DNA of 64,000 nucleotides from Siphonodentalium dalli (GCA_032622095.1 CP136063.1:63935897-63999896), one strand, 5' to 3'; counted from the first letter of the stretch, positions 21,602-34,010 are shown. Notes: generated by a model from the letters alone, not told the origin. Made by a program: numbers and translations.

Positions 21602-22177
21602 TTACAAGGATAACGCCTCTCTGAGGCGGGCCACCAAAGTGGGTGCTAACCAAGATAAGCTGCTATTCCATATGAAATGGCATCCTGGATACTTGCCATG
21701 TACAAAACCAGAGACTGGCCATCTAAATGCACCGTCCGATTTATAATACAGGGGCTCATCAATAAAACGCCTATGTAGCCACGCTTTCCAAGCTACCGTA
21801 GCTTGCGACAAGGCCCAACTAAGCTGAACGTGGCATAGCATGACAAACTAAAACCTTTTTCACTGAGGCTATGAGGAGGGGGTGCTCCGACAGAGATCGT
21901 TGGAACCACATTGCACAATAATTGCGTGTGGGAAAAATTGTCGTAGTTCCGTTTGCAATGCCAACAGATCTGAGACATGAGCACCCCCTTTGTGAAAAAA
22001 TCTGATATTAACCGGGATGCCCAGATAAGTTCGTATTCGGAGGTCCCCTGAGAAATCGTGATCGTTGAATGTCGACCCATGGCAATCCGCGTAGCCAAGT
22101 TGTTCGCCCAAGCGACGAATGAATGAATGATCAACCACAGCCACGCAGATCTCCCTGCGTGGAACGTAAAAAGCCAT
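21602..22177 (-). pseudogene. SGNH/GDSL-hydrolase-like frame (degenerate)
   Basis: Frame from ATG at 22177: VVDHSFIRRL resembles block I of the invertebrate SGNH-like proteins that start GHSFVRRL, and IIVQCGSNDLC resembles block III (GxND). After a frameshift near 21870 the frame ending at 21602 contains AWLHRRF and YYKSDGAF, where intact members read DGVHL (catalytic Asp/His block); here the His is lost. Such SGNH frames are often carried by, or next to, mollusc retroelements. Its acceptor substrate is unknown. Not functional as it stands. Confidence 0.5.
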
Positions 22178-23067
22178 TGAAGAAATCGACTTTTTACTTT
22201 GATAACTTAAATTCTTAATATAATTTGAGCTCGTCGGCAGGTACCTACCTCGAAAAGTTAAAAAGTTTAGGAGTTCTTAAAATGTGAACTGCACACCTTG
22301 ATGATCGGAGATAGAAAAAAAGTGCGCAGTTGTTAATTAACGTATTCCTGCGCAGTATAAGATATAGTTCCGCAAGTGGAAACTATAACTTGCTGGAAGT
22401 TTATTTAAACTAACTAATTACTTGTAAAACTTTACGATGGTTAATGATTTAATATCTATCTATAACGTTGTGAAAGAAATATATATTTACCGATATTATT
22501 GCACCATCAGCTTTCTTGTCTGAAGCTCGCAGGTGAAGTTGTGAATCGGCAGCTTCTCGCAAAATCTCGCTCTGTGAGAATCGAGATCACAAGCGCGAAT
22601 AATAAAATTTACTTGTGCCTCGACGGAGACATAAAACCCTTCGACCGATGTTCCAATGGTAATTAGAATATGTGGACACAGTAGACAATGTATAATTTAA
22701 AAAGCCTCGTTAGAACAGTTTTAAGACTATATATTTTTTACAAAACAAGTCCACCGATAAAATTACCGTAAATCCCAAAGCTAGTTTGGTCAAATTTGGA
22801 AGGCGTCTTCGTTTTCGCCTTGCGGACATCTGAGGGCGAAGTCGGCGGCGAGAACTTCGCCCTAGTCGCCTCCGAGCTTGGGGCCTGATTGGGTGTAAAT
22901 AAGTACAAATAATTATGACGACTATTTATTTTGTCATAATTATGGGAGTTATCAAATATGAAAAAAAATTCGCCCTACAGACCACATCCCTCATCCATTT
23001 GTCACCAAACATTATATAGATCTTCAGGGTGAATTGTGGTGGTGTATTATAACTTAGTAAATAATTT
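22178..23067. other. Non-coding spacer
   Basis: No gene recognised. GC rises at 22800-22890 (TTCGCCTTGCGGACATCTGA..GGCGGCGAGAACTTCGCC), a small inverted GAAGTTCTCGCC/GGCGAAGT motif. Confidence 0.4.
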
Positions 23068-26000
23068 TTAATAATGCTGTGAGTCATACTTTGTATATGT
23101 ACATGTATGTGGAGGCTGAACATTCCATTCCACCTCTATAACAGTTGAGTTGGCCAATCCTCTGGATTCTAGAGTGCCAGCACTCTCCCAGGAATACCAC
23201 AGAGCTCCCATGCCTGTGATTGTTACTTTGAAGTCTTTTGTAGCTTCTTGTTCACTTCCTATGAAATCCATGACATTCTGTATAAAGTAATGTGATACAT
23301 CAATTTTGATTTATTTTCGATATGGATGCAGGAAGCCATCATTGCAATTAAATCATTTTATAACTAGATCGGTTGGCATTCTCTACAGCTGTCCTGGAAT
23401 TTACACTTGATTATAATTATTACTCTTACAGTACAGTCCATTGAGACATTAATCAGGTTAGAGTCCTATAAACCACCCTGATTGCTATAGTTAAATGAGT
23501 AGTATGTATAGTATGCAAACAAACCTTTAAAGGCACGGTTGGCCTTAATTGTCGAAAATATTCATATTTGTTCCAAACACCGTAAACAGAAAAACATTAA
23601 AACGCATACAGTTCCGTTCATATATACCATGACCATCGCGTAAACAGCATGTTATCATAAAGACCTATTATATTTTACCTAAGCAAGAGCCTAATTGTGT
23701 TACAGAAGACAGCACAATGCTACTGGCTAATCACACACAAATGGCATAAACGCTCTTTATTAGTTCCATATCAGGTATTCACCAACAAAGAACGCTCTTT
23801 ATGTTTACCATCATAATATAAACAAACACCAGAAATTAACTTTTTATGCTTTTGTTTACATAACAATGGTCAAACATATGACCATAACATACTGTTTATG
23901 TGATATTTCTTATTTGTATACGGACCAAGTCTATCTACATTTTGATGTTCTTTCTGTTTGTGGCAGTTTTTGACGGGTGGAGATATTTTCACAGGATACT
24001 CACCACCAAGGTCAACCGTGTCTTTAATTTTACACAAAATTAAGATTTTTTTTAAATACATGTAAAATCAAAAGTTTTGTTTGGATAAAAGGTGAAGGCC
24101 TTATAAGAGTATGTTACCCCTACAGGCCATATCTCTTATCAGATGATAAAAGGTGAAGGCCTTATAAGAGTATGTTACCCCTACAGGCTATATCTCTTAT
24201 CCAATGTCATAATATTCTTATGAATGTTTGGGTGACCTGTAGATGGGATCCATTAATTTGGAATTCATTAACTATTTTCTGAAAAGTGTACGTTTGTTTC
24301 TGCTGTTCGTCTGAATATTCTTTTTGCCCCTCCCTGGATCTTGAGCACCACTCCACTTTCTGGTTGGGGTTGCAGTGCAGCTCTCCTTCTAGTTCTTAAC
24401 TGAAATAACACATTCAAAACTATCTGAAAGTGAAATATTAATCTTCAAAATGCTAAACTCAAAAAACCTCAATGTAGTCAAAAAAGTAAGTCCCCCTGCA
24501 TGTAATACCCTATATCTCCTATGTTATTCATCAAAAAAATTTACTGAATGCTGACAGATATCGGATAATTCCTGTAAGAGAATGTTCACTAAAGTTAGTG
24601 ATTATCGCACGCTAATGAGTCCCAATGTTTGTTCCTCTTCCAATATTCTGCTGATAATGCTATTATTTTGTCGAAAGTTTATTAATTTTACGAATCATTA
24701 TCAGTCATGTTTTTCTCCGTCCTTGACATACACTTCGGGGAAAAACCAACCCGATCGATTGATCGATATTATAAGGACGGAAATGGCAGATGCCCTTCAA
24801 GTGGTTGCAGTGAAACAATTATGGGGGTGGTTCAAAATCGTGACACCTGGTTCAATTAAAGAAAATCCCACTCAGCATATAGGCCAGTGACACTTGGCAA
24901 ACACTGATCACCCAGTTAATACATCAACATGAAGTTCTGTTGAGTGTGAAAGTTGAAAGTGTTATTTTTTTTGCTTGGCGATATATGTTAGTGGAATCTA
25001 TGTTGACTTTACCTGAATTAGATCTTCTTCTGGTTTTTCAACTTGAACAGACTGAAAAAAATAATTCTACATTAATGCACAGAATTTCTCAGAAATCACC
25101 CACATTTTTAAGCATTCCAAAAAAAATTCTCCGAACGTTTATTCCTACATTTTTCGGTCAGTAGGTTTAAGATTAGGGTTAGTGTTGTACACCTGCAATG
25201 GTAACTGTTATTTTATTAATTTAACTCAATGTTTACTGACATGTGAAACATCTTAGTATTTTAAAAACACAGGGGTAAATCTTAGTCTCATTGGGAATTA
25301 GAAATTTTAAGGTGGACACCTCTATATGGATCCCCTCCCACTGTTCAACAAAGATCCTCTACCTGTGTCCCAGTTTAGAACTACTTGTTGTAGTGATTTG
25401 ACAACTACCAAGTATTGTAGTCTTCAGAGTCTTCTTCGTCTTTACAGTCTGGTCCCACAGTCATTGACTGTCTTGTTATTTAGGACTTTCGTTCCATCAT
25501 GGGAGAGGAGCTGTATCGCTGCACACCACGGTGGTGACATTGTTCATGGGAGAGGGGCTGTATCGCTGCACACCATGTTGGTGACATTGTTCATGGGAGA
25601 GGGGCTGTATCGCTGCACACCATGGTGGTGACATTGTTCATGGGAGAGGGGCTGTATCGCTGCACACCATGGTGGTGACATTGTTCATGGGAGAGGGGCT
25701 GTATCGCTGCACACCATGGTGGTGACATTGTTCATGGGAGAGGGGCTGTATCGCTGCACACCATGGTGGTGACATTGTTCATGGGAGAGGGGCTGTATCG
25801 CTGCACACCATGGTGGTGACATTGTTCATGGGAGAGGGGCTGTATCGCTGCACACCATGGTGGTGACATTGTTCATGGGAGAGGGGCTGTATCGCTGCAC
25901 ACCATGGTGGTGACATTGTTCATGGGAGAGGGGCTGTATCGCTGCACACCATGGTGGTGACATTGTTCATGGGAGAGGGGCTGTATCGCTGCACACCATG

Positions 26001-26516
26001 GTGGTGACATTGTTCATGGGAGAGGGGCTGTATCGCTGCACACCATGGTGGTGACATTGTTCATGGGAGAGGGGCTGTATCGCTGCACACCATGGTGGTG
26101 ACATTGTTCATGGGAGAGGGGCTGTATCGCTGCACACCATGGTGGTGACATTGTTCATGGGAGAGGGGCTGTATCGCTGCACACCATGTTGGTGACATTG
26201 TTCATGGTAGAGGGGCTGTATCGCTGCACACCATGGTGGTGACATTGTTCATGGGAGAGGGGCTGTATCGCTGCACACCACAGTGGTGACATTGTTCATG
26301 GGAGAGGGGCTGTATCGCTGCACACCATGTTGGTGACATTGTTCATGGGAGAGGGGCTGTATCGCTGCACACCATGGTGGTGACATTGTGTTGGAGGTTT
26401 ATACATACTATGATACTAACCCTTGTTTGATCAATCATAAGGCTTTCTGCTAGCTGCTGGTCTTGCTGATTTCTCAATTCCTGTACTGTCATTCCTAAAT
26501 TATCCAGTGGCCTTAC
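23068..26516 (-). CDS. UBX-like / G2E3-like gene, three 3' exons (partial)
   Basis: Minus-strand exons 26516-26421 (32 codons), 24399-24292 (36 codons) and 23277 to a TAA at 23068 (69 codons plus stop) have AG acceptors and GT donors and are all in phase 0, so they join without a stop. The first contains QELRNQQDQQLAESLMIDQ, typical of the segment before a UBX-like ubiquitin fold (E..QD..L..SL..D). The second has RTRRRAALQPQPESG then GGAKRIFRRTAETN. The third has VMDFIGSEQEATKDF and ends NSTVIEVEWNV. This order matches the UBX-like region of the expanded 'G2/M-phase-specific E3 ligase-like' proteins of invertebrates. The 5' exons and any HECT domain are not in view; the gene may be a fragment. 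A 47-bp minisatellite fills part of the first intron shown. Confidence 0.5.
24084..24200. repeat. 61-bp direct duplication
   Basis: GATAAAAGGTGAAGGCCTTA..CATATCTCTTATC occurs twice in tandem with one or two differences, within an intron of the UBX-like gene. Confidence 0.9.
25498..26391. repeat. Minisatellite, 47-bp unit, about 19 copies
   Basis: Unit starts CATGGGAGAGGGGCTGTATC and ends GGTGGTGACATTGTT. 894 bp / 47 is about 19. Central units are identical; outer units carry single changes (GAGGAG, CACGG, CATGTTGG, CACAGT, GGTAGAG), the pattern expected if turnover is most active in the middle. Intronic in the UBX-like gene model. Confidence 0.97.
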
Positions 26517-26699
26517 CTGAAACAAAATTACTTTACGGTCAGTCAGATTGCCATGTTATGAAGTTGCTAAAACTGTTTTTAATGCCAAATTTCCACCAAA
26601 TAGATACATATTCTTCTCAATGGTATAAGGAATTTAATAGTTTTCAATTAAAAACATGTGTACTCATCACCAGGTGTTTGGTGAGAGAGACCCACACCA

Positions 26700-27250
26700 T
26701 CAGCCATACTTTGTGGTATCCAATTAAGCACTATATACTACTCTCACAGATGGTCTGTAATTAGTTCCCTTAAAGTTTGTCAGGTTTCTCCCACATAAAC
26801 TCTCAGCTACAACACCCCAATGCATAAACTGAATTCCTAGAATTTCAGTTGATACTGCTTTAGCTTATAACTTAGTAACATGTTGAATTACATGTAGATT
26901 CATACATGACACATTCCTTTGACAAAATATCTCACAAATTACGCTAAAGTTGGTCTTGCCAAATATATGTTATGGTTCAATGCAAATTGAACCAGTCTCA
27001 CCTTCTAGACTCAGATGTATAGAGTGTCTGTTAGTGACAACCAGGCTGGGTTACCTCCCCTCGGAGATTCAGGTGTATAGAGCGTCTGTTAGTGACAACC
27101 AGGCTGGGTTACCTCCCCTCGGAGATTCAGATGTATAGAGTGTCTGTTAGTGACAACCAGGCTGGGTTACCTCCCTTAATCTGCCTGTGGACGACACATG
27201 CATCTGAGTCTGGAACGTTTGAAATTGTGCAAACATGAACAATACTAAAA
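26700..27250. repeat. R-block copy 3 and 58-bp tandem triplication
   Basis: 26703-27000 matches the R-block downstream half (ATACTTTGTGGTATCCAATT..). 27008-27180 has three copies of a 58-bp unit containing GTCTGTTAGTGACAACCAGG and CTCCCCTCGGAGATTCAG. 27160-27400 also matches 38330-39100, where about 550 bp is present in addition. Confidence 0.85.
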
Positions 27251-27380
27251 TAACTAACCATGCTTATCAAGTTTTAAAAGAACAGAGTCGGCTCCACTCA
27301 ACTCCGCTCCTACATACAACTGAGAAGGTGCAAGGTTGTTCTTTGACTCTGTTAGATCATTAGAGAGCGATTTTTGTTTA

Positions 27381-28606
27381 TTAACAACTCTGGAACCGAT
27401 GAGGATGAAAATATCCTCTGAAGCCATGAATTGAATTGGCATCTGTAAACAAACTCATATCGTCTGACGATATGACGTGGCTGTCTAAAAACATGGAAGC
27501 ACCATTCCAATTAGATAAAAATTTGTCCCACATGGCTAATTCTCTCCGGCTAGCTGCTGAAATGTTAACATGATGCTTAAGAGATGAAACAGTTGTAGAT
27601 AAAGTAATGAGGTGAGACATGAACGATCTGCCGGCACTATAATAATGACTTTTGATGCAAAGCTCATGAAACCAAGTAGGCTAAGCAATTCACGCTTTGT
27701 GCAAGTGGAACGATGCAGAAAAGACTTAATAAGCAGCTGCAACCTGGTTAGCTTATCCTTGGGAAGACGGCATTCCCGGCGCTCGACGTTGATGATTATG
27801 CCCAAAAATTCTAGATATTTTGTGGGAACTACTGACTTGTCCTCGGCTAATGGAATATCGGCCTGATGGAAAATATCTAAAAAATTGTTAACGGACCTCT
27901 GGGCATCGATATTACCAGGAATAATGGACAAATAGTCATCGTGTTAATGCAGGCAATTACAGATGCCGAACTTATTGGTAGCTATCCAACAGATGGCTTG
28001 TGAGAGTTGATCAAAAATTCTTGGAGATGACCGACTGCCGAAACAGAGCTTGGAATAAAAATAATACTGATTATCCTACGAATTGCCGTAGAAAGGCCAG
28101 AGGTCCTTTTTTATTGGACAAAGCTTGAATGCCGAGGAAATGTTGCAGTGGAATAACAGGCAATCGCCACTTAATTGCTGAATTATGCTTACTGCGTGAG
28201 CTATGGTGACATTTGATAGAGAGCATGATTCCGGGTCTATCAGGGAATTTAATAAATGTTCATCGGAAGAGTGAGGTGCAGACAAATCGACTATCAAACG
28301 CTTCTTCTTCGACACTTTACGTTCGGCGATGCCCAGAGGGTTAATTCTATAAATATAAAAGGGGGGCTTTGAAAAAGGCCCAAATAGAAAATTGTGATGT
28401 AAATCCTTTTCTATTAACTGGCGAACGACAAGTGGGTCATTAATAGCTGGCTTGAGGTTAGGTAAGTGCAGGCTATTTGATGGAATAGTATTAAGACCTG
28501 TGTCAAAACCATGACGAAAACCATCAATCAAAGAGTTGACGAAGAGACGATCGGGATGATTGTGTAAAGCATCACCTAGGAATTTGGTGTTGACCGGTGA
28601 ATGCAC
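27381..28606 (-). pseudogene. DIRS-like pol remnant: reverse transcriptase + RNase H
   Basis: Frame 28606-28076: INPLGIAERK..KKRLIVDLSAPH and HCNISSAFKL, an RT palm motif A in which the catalytic Asp is Asn. Next, just upstream of 27931, the YxDD-type motif survives as HDDYL but is preceded by an in-frame TAA (about 27944). Frame 27931-27536: KYLEFLGIIINVERRECRLP..KRELLSLLGFMSFASKVI, the thumb/connection text typical of DIRS and related YR retroelements. 27620-27381: RNase H start (SLFTDANSIHGF). No methyltransferase or tyrosine recombinase follows before the R-block at about 27.25 kb, so the 3' part is missing. Clearly dead. Confidence 0.8.
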
Positions 28607-28651
28607 GGAACCCGGGATCAGAACTCTATCATCAGCACCGGTAGACGAAAG

Positions 28652-29072
28652 TCATTTCAGTATAGGCGCCAGAGAAGGCAGTTTAAGCGGTTTATAAGTA
28701 CAAGCTTGCTTAGGGTGGGGACCCTTGCACGAAACGCAGGAGTGAGCATATTTACAGTTCACGCCAAAAGTACAACCTTTGACAGAGTTGAACTGCAAAC
28801 ATGCTACTGTCCCATTTGGCTGAGAGGAATAAGCGTTTGTAGCCGTTGGAGTGAACCGACGCGGATTGAAGGCACTTTGTCGGGGCCCAGCATTTAGTGG
28901 ACAAAAATTCGCTGAATGGGATGTATTAAAGCAAAGCGAACAATGAAGTGCCTTCTGACTGGTGAATAAGAAACAATAGAGGGAGTTACCCTTAATAGCC
29001 CAACTAATTTTTTTTCCTCTTGCCAACCAGGCAGCAGCTTTCACGGAGAATGATAGGTGATATGAATGAAAG
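28652..29072 (-). pseudogene. DIRS-like gag, C-terminal part with zinc fingers
   Basis: KAAAWLARGKKISWAIKGN matches the conserved end of DIRS gag core domains; CSLCFNTSHSANFCP is a C2HC-like knuckle; CLQFNSVKGCTFGVNCKYAH is a CCCH finger followed by C..C..PHP..AC. Separated from its N-terminal part (34011-34951) by the 4.9-kb insertion; across one copy of AAAG the two parts are in frame. Confidence 0.75.
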
Positions 29073-32000
29073 TGTCAATGACACTGTAGCTCAACTTAGG
29101 TAGGGGAATAATTTAATGGTCGTCAGTAAATGGAGGAATAGGAAAAGTGCTAATTGAAATGTCTAAGTAAGACTAGATGTACATGTCAATATCAACATTC
29201 ATAACAGGTTTCATAATGATCGGATCAGGGATGTGGTGATTATGGTGTGCCAAAGGATTTATTGATGCAAAGATTAAATTCTAAAATGGCCACCGACAGC
29301 CATGTTTTTTTTCCGAATTACCCCAAAATGACTTGTTCCCATCTACAGCCTTTACAAATCTCATAATGATCTGATCAAAGGTATGACCTGTAGCCTGTGC
29401 CAATGGATTTAGTCATGCAAAGAGTAAAATCCAAGATGGCTACTGGCGGCCATGTTTTTCGGCTGAACGACCCCAAAATGACTCGTTTCCCATCTACATG
29501 TCATTGTTAACATACATGAGAAATTTCATGAAGTTCCGACCAAAGCTACGACCTGTAGCCCGCACCAAAGGATTTATTCATGCAAAGAATAAAATCCAAT
29601 ATGGCTGCTGGCGGACATGTTTTTTAGCCAAACGACCCCAAAATGACTCGTTCCCATCTACATGTTAATATTAACATCCATGATAAATATCATGATCAGA
29701 CAAACAGTACGACCTGTAGCCCGTGCCAATGGATTGAATTTTGAAATCCAAGATGGCTGCCAGCGGCCATGTTTTTTGGCCGTATGACCCCAAAATGACT
29801 CGTTCCCATATACATGTCAATATCAATATTCATGACAAATTTCATAAAGGTCAGACCAAAGGTACGACCTGTAACCTGCGCCAAAGGATTTAGTCATGCA
29901 AAGAGTAAAATCCAAGATGGCTGCTGGCGGCCATGTTTTTTGGCCGAACGACCCCAAAATCACTCGTTCCCATCTACATGTCATTGTTAACATCCATGAC
30001 AAATTTCTTGAAGTTCTGACCAAAGCTACAACCTGTAGCCCGCGCCAAAGAATTTAGTCATGCAAAGAGTAAAATCCAAGATGGCTGCTGGCGGCCATGT
30101 TTTTTGGCTGAACGACCCCAAAATCACTCGTTTCCCATCTACATGTCAATATTAACATCCATGACAAATTTCATGATGATCAGACGAACAGCACGACCTG
30201 TAGCCCGCGCCAATGGATTGAATTTTGAAATCCAAAATGGCCACCAGCGGCCATGTTTTTTGGTCGAATGACCCCAAAATCACTCGTTCCCATCCACATG
30301 TCAATGTCAACATTCATGACAAAATTCATAAAGATCAGACCATAGGTACGACCTGTAGCCCGCGCCAAAGGATTTAGTCATGCAAAGAGTAAAATCCATG
30401 ATGGCTGCTGGCGGCCATGTTTTTTGGCCGAACAACCCCAAAATCACTCGTTCCCATCTACATGTCATTGTTAACATTCATGACAAATTTCATGAAGTTC
30501 TGACCAAAGCTACAACCTGTAGCCCGCGCCAAAGAATTTAGTCATGCAAAGAGTAAAATCCAAGATGGCTGCTGGCGGCCATGTTTTTTGGCTGAACGAC
30601 CCCAAAATCACTCGTTCCCATCTACATGTCAATATTAACATCCATGACAAATTTCATGATGATCAGACGAACAGCACGACCTGTACCCCGCGCCAATGGA
30701 TTGAATTTTGAAATCCAAAATGGCCACCAGCGGCCATGTTTTTTGGCCGAATGACCCCAAAATCACTCGTTCCCATCTACATGTCAATGTCAACATTCAT
30801 GACAAAATTCATAAAGATCAGACCATAGGTACGACCTGTAGCCCGCGCCAAAGGATTTAGTCATGCAAAGAGTAAAATCCAAGATGGCTGCTGGCGGCCA
30901 TGTTTTTTGGCTGAACGACCCCAAAATCACTCGTTTCCCATCTACATGTCATTGTTAACATACATGAGAAATTTCATGAAGTTCCGACCAAAGCTACGAC
31001 CTGTAGCCCGCACCAAAGGATTTATTCATGCAAAGAATAAAATCCAATATGGCTGCTGGCGGACATGTTTTTTAGCCAAACGACCCCAAAATGACTCGTT
31101 CCCATCTACATGTTAATATTAACATCCATGATAAATATCATGATCAGACAAACAGTACGACCTGTAGCCCGTGCCAATGGATTGAATTTTGAAATCCAAG
31201 ATGGCTGCCAGCGGCCATGTTTTTTGGCCGTATGACCCCAAAATGACTCGTTCCCATATACATGTCAATATCAATATTCATGACAAATTTCATAAAGGTC
31301 AGACCAAAGGTACGACCTGTAACCTGCGCCAAAGGATTTAGTCATGCAAAGAGTAAAATCCAAGATGGCTGCTGGCGGCCATGTTTTTTGGCCGAACGAC
31401 CCCAAAATCACTCGTTCCCATCTACATGTCATTGTTAACATCCATGACAAATTTCTTGAAGTTCTGACCAAAGCTACAACCTGTAGCCCGCGCCAAAGAA
31501 TTTAGTCATGCAAAGAGTAAAATCCAAGATGGCTGCTGGCGGCCATGTTTTTTGGCTGAACGACCCCAAAATCACTCGTTTCCCATCTACATGTCAATAT
31601 TAACAACCATGACAAATTTCATGATGATCAGACGAACAGCACGACCTGTAGCCCGCGCCAATGGATTGAATTTTGAAATCCAAAATGGCCACCAGCGGCC
31701 ATGTTTTTTGGCCGAATGACCCCAAAATCACTCGTTCCCATCCACATGTCAATGTCAACATTCATGACAAAATTCATAAAGATCAGACCATAGGTACGAC
31801 CTGTAGCCCGCGCCAAAGGATTTAGTCATGCAAAGAGTAAAATCCATGATGGCTGCTGGCGGCCATGTTTTTTGGCCGAACAACCCCAAAATCACTCGTT
31901 CCCATCTACATGTCATTGTTAACATTCATGACAAATTTCATGAAGTTCTGACCAAAGCTACAACCTGTAGCCCGCGCCAAAGAATTTAGTCATGCAAAGA

Positions 32001-34010
32001 GTAAAATCCAAGATGGCTGCTGGCGGCCATGTTTTTTGGCTGAACGACCCCAAAATCACTCGTTCCCATCTACATGTCAATATTAACATCCATGACAAAT
32101 TTCATGATGATCAGACGAACAGCACGACCTGTACCCCGCGCCAATGGATTGAATTTTGAAATCCAAAATGGCCACCAGCGGCCATGTTTTTTGGCCGAAT
32201 GACCCCAAAATCACTCGTTCCCATCTACATGTCAATGTCAACATTCATGACAAAATTCATAAAGATCAGACCATAGGTACGACCTGTAGCCCGCGCCAAA
32301 GGATTTAGTCATGCAAAGAGTAAAATCCATGATGGCTGCTGGCGGCCATGTTTTTTGGCCGAACAACCCCAAAATCACTCGTTCCCATCTACATGTCATT
32401 GTTAACATCCATGACAAATTTCATGAAGTTCTGATCAAAACTACGACCTGTAGCCTGCGCCAAAGGATTTAGTCATGCAAAGAGTAAAATCCAAGATGGC
32501 TGCCAGCGGCCATGTTTTTTGGCCGTATGACCCCAAAATGACTCGTTCCCATATACATGTCAATATCAATATTCATGACAAATTTAATAAAGGTCAGACC
32601 AAAGGAACGACCTGTAGCCCGCGCCAAAGGATTTAGTCATGCAAAGAGTAAAATCCATGATGGCTGCCAGCGGCCATGTTTTTTGGCCGAACGACCCCAA
32701 AATCACTCGTTCCCATCTACATGTCAATATTAACATCCATGACAAATTTCATGATGATCAGACGAACAGCACGACCTGTAGCCCGCGCCAATGGATTGAA
32801 TTTTGAAATCCAAAATGGCCACCAGCGGCCATGTTTTTTGGCCGAATGACCCCAAAATCACTCGTTCCAATCTACATGTCAATGTCAACATTCATGACAA
32901 AATTCATAAAGATCAGACCATAGGTACGACCTGTAGCCCGCGCCAAAGGATTTAGTCATGCAAAGAGTAAAATCCATGATGGCTGCTGGCGGCCATGTTT
33001 TTTGGCCGAACAACCCCAAAATCACTCGTTCCCATCTACATGTCATTGTTAACATCCATGACAAATTTCATGAAGTTCTGATCAAAACTACGACCTGTAG
33101 CCTGCGCCAAAGGATTTAGTCATGCAAAGAGTAAAATCCAAGATGGCTGCCAGCGGCCATGTTTTTTGGCCGTATGACCCCAAAATGACTCGTTCCCATA
33201 TACATGTCAATATCAATATTCATGACAACTTTAATAAAGGTCAGACCAAAGGTACGACCTGTAGCCCGCGCCAAAGGATTTAGTCATGCAAAGAGTAAAA
33301 TCCATGATGGCTGCCAGCGGCCATGTTTTTTGGCCGAACGACCCCAAAATCACTCGTTCCCATCTACATGTCAATATTAACATCCATGACAAATTTCATG
33401 ATGATCAGACGAACAGCACGACCTGTAGCCCGCGCCAATGGATTGAATTTTGAAATCCAAAATGGCCACCAGCGGCCATGTTTTTTGGCCGAATGACCCC
33501 AAAATCACTCGTTCCCATCTACATGCCAATGTCAATATTCATGACAAATTTCATAAAGATCAGACCAAAACTACGACCTGTAGCCTGCGCCAAATGATTT
33601 AGTCATGCAAAGAGTAAAATCCAAGATGGCTGCTGACGGCCATGTTTTTTGGCCGAACGACCCCAAAATGACTCGTTCCCATCTACATGTCAATATTAAC
33701 ATCCATGACAAATTTCATGATGATCAAAAGAACAGTACGACCTGTAGCCCGCGCCAATGGATTGAATTTTGAAATCCAAGATGGCCACCAGCGGCCATGT
33801 TTTTTGGCCGAATGACCCCAAAATGACTCGTTCCCATCTACATGTCAATGTCAACATTCATGCAAAATTTCATAAAGATCAGACCAAAGGTACGACCTGT
33901 AGCCCGCGCCAAAGGAAATTGTTGACGGACACACGGACACACGCACACACGGACGACGGACGCCAAGCCATGGCAATAGCTCAAACTTACAAAAGTAAGT
34001 TGAGCTAATA
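29073..34010. mobile_element. 4.94-kb insertion consisting of a tandem ~160-bp satellite with inverted ends
   Basis: Inserted in the DIRS gag with AAAG on both sides (29069-29072 and 34011-34014). Near its tips lie TAGCTCAACTTA (29087-29098) and TAAGTTGAGCTA (33996-34007), an inverted pair. The left tip is preceded by the palindrome GTGTCAATGACAC. The right end has the GACGGACACACGGACACACG..GGACGACGGACGCC tail and CCATGGCAATAGCTCAA, as in other mollusc repeats. No ORF of note; apparent frames are monomers read through. Mechanism (Helitron-like, TIR transposon or other) not determined. Confidence 0.75.
29290..33915. repeat. Satellite array, 152-165-bp monomers, about 28 copies, with higher-order repeats
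   Basis: Landmark GGCCATGTTTTTTGGCC recurs at about 29451, 29616, 29768, 29932, 30096, 30252, 30416, 30580, 30735, 30899, 31064 and on. Two monomer classes: ~164 bp (GTCATGCAAAGAGTAAAATC..GCTGCTGGCGG) and ~152-156 bp (ATTGAATTTTGAAATCC..ACCAGCGG). A nine-monomer block of 1,448 bp is duplicated almost exactly (29520-30967 against 30968-32415), followed by a ~648-bp four-monomer duplication at 32.4-33.5 kb. First and last monomers are the most diverged. Confidence 0.95.

Noticed and set aside
25436-25500. Minus-strand text DGTKVLNNKTVNDCGTR, ubiquitin-fold-like, ending near a GTAAAG donor
   Set aside because: It abuts the 47-bp minisatellite, has no acceptor outside that repeat, and the flanking exons (26421 and 24399) already join in phase 0 without it. 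Too short to call an exon.
29696-31816. Repeated ~62-codon minus-strand ORFs
   Set aside because: They are satellite monomers read through; their identity comes from the 1,448-bp duplication, not selection on protein.
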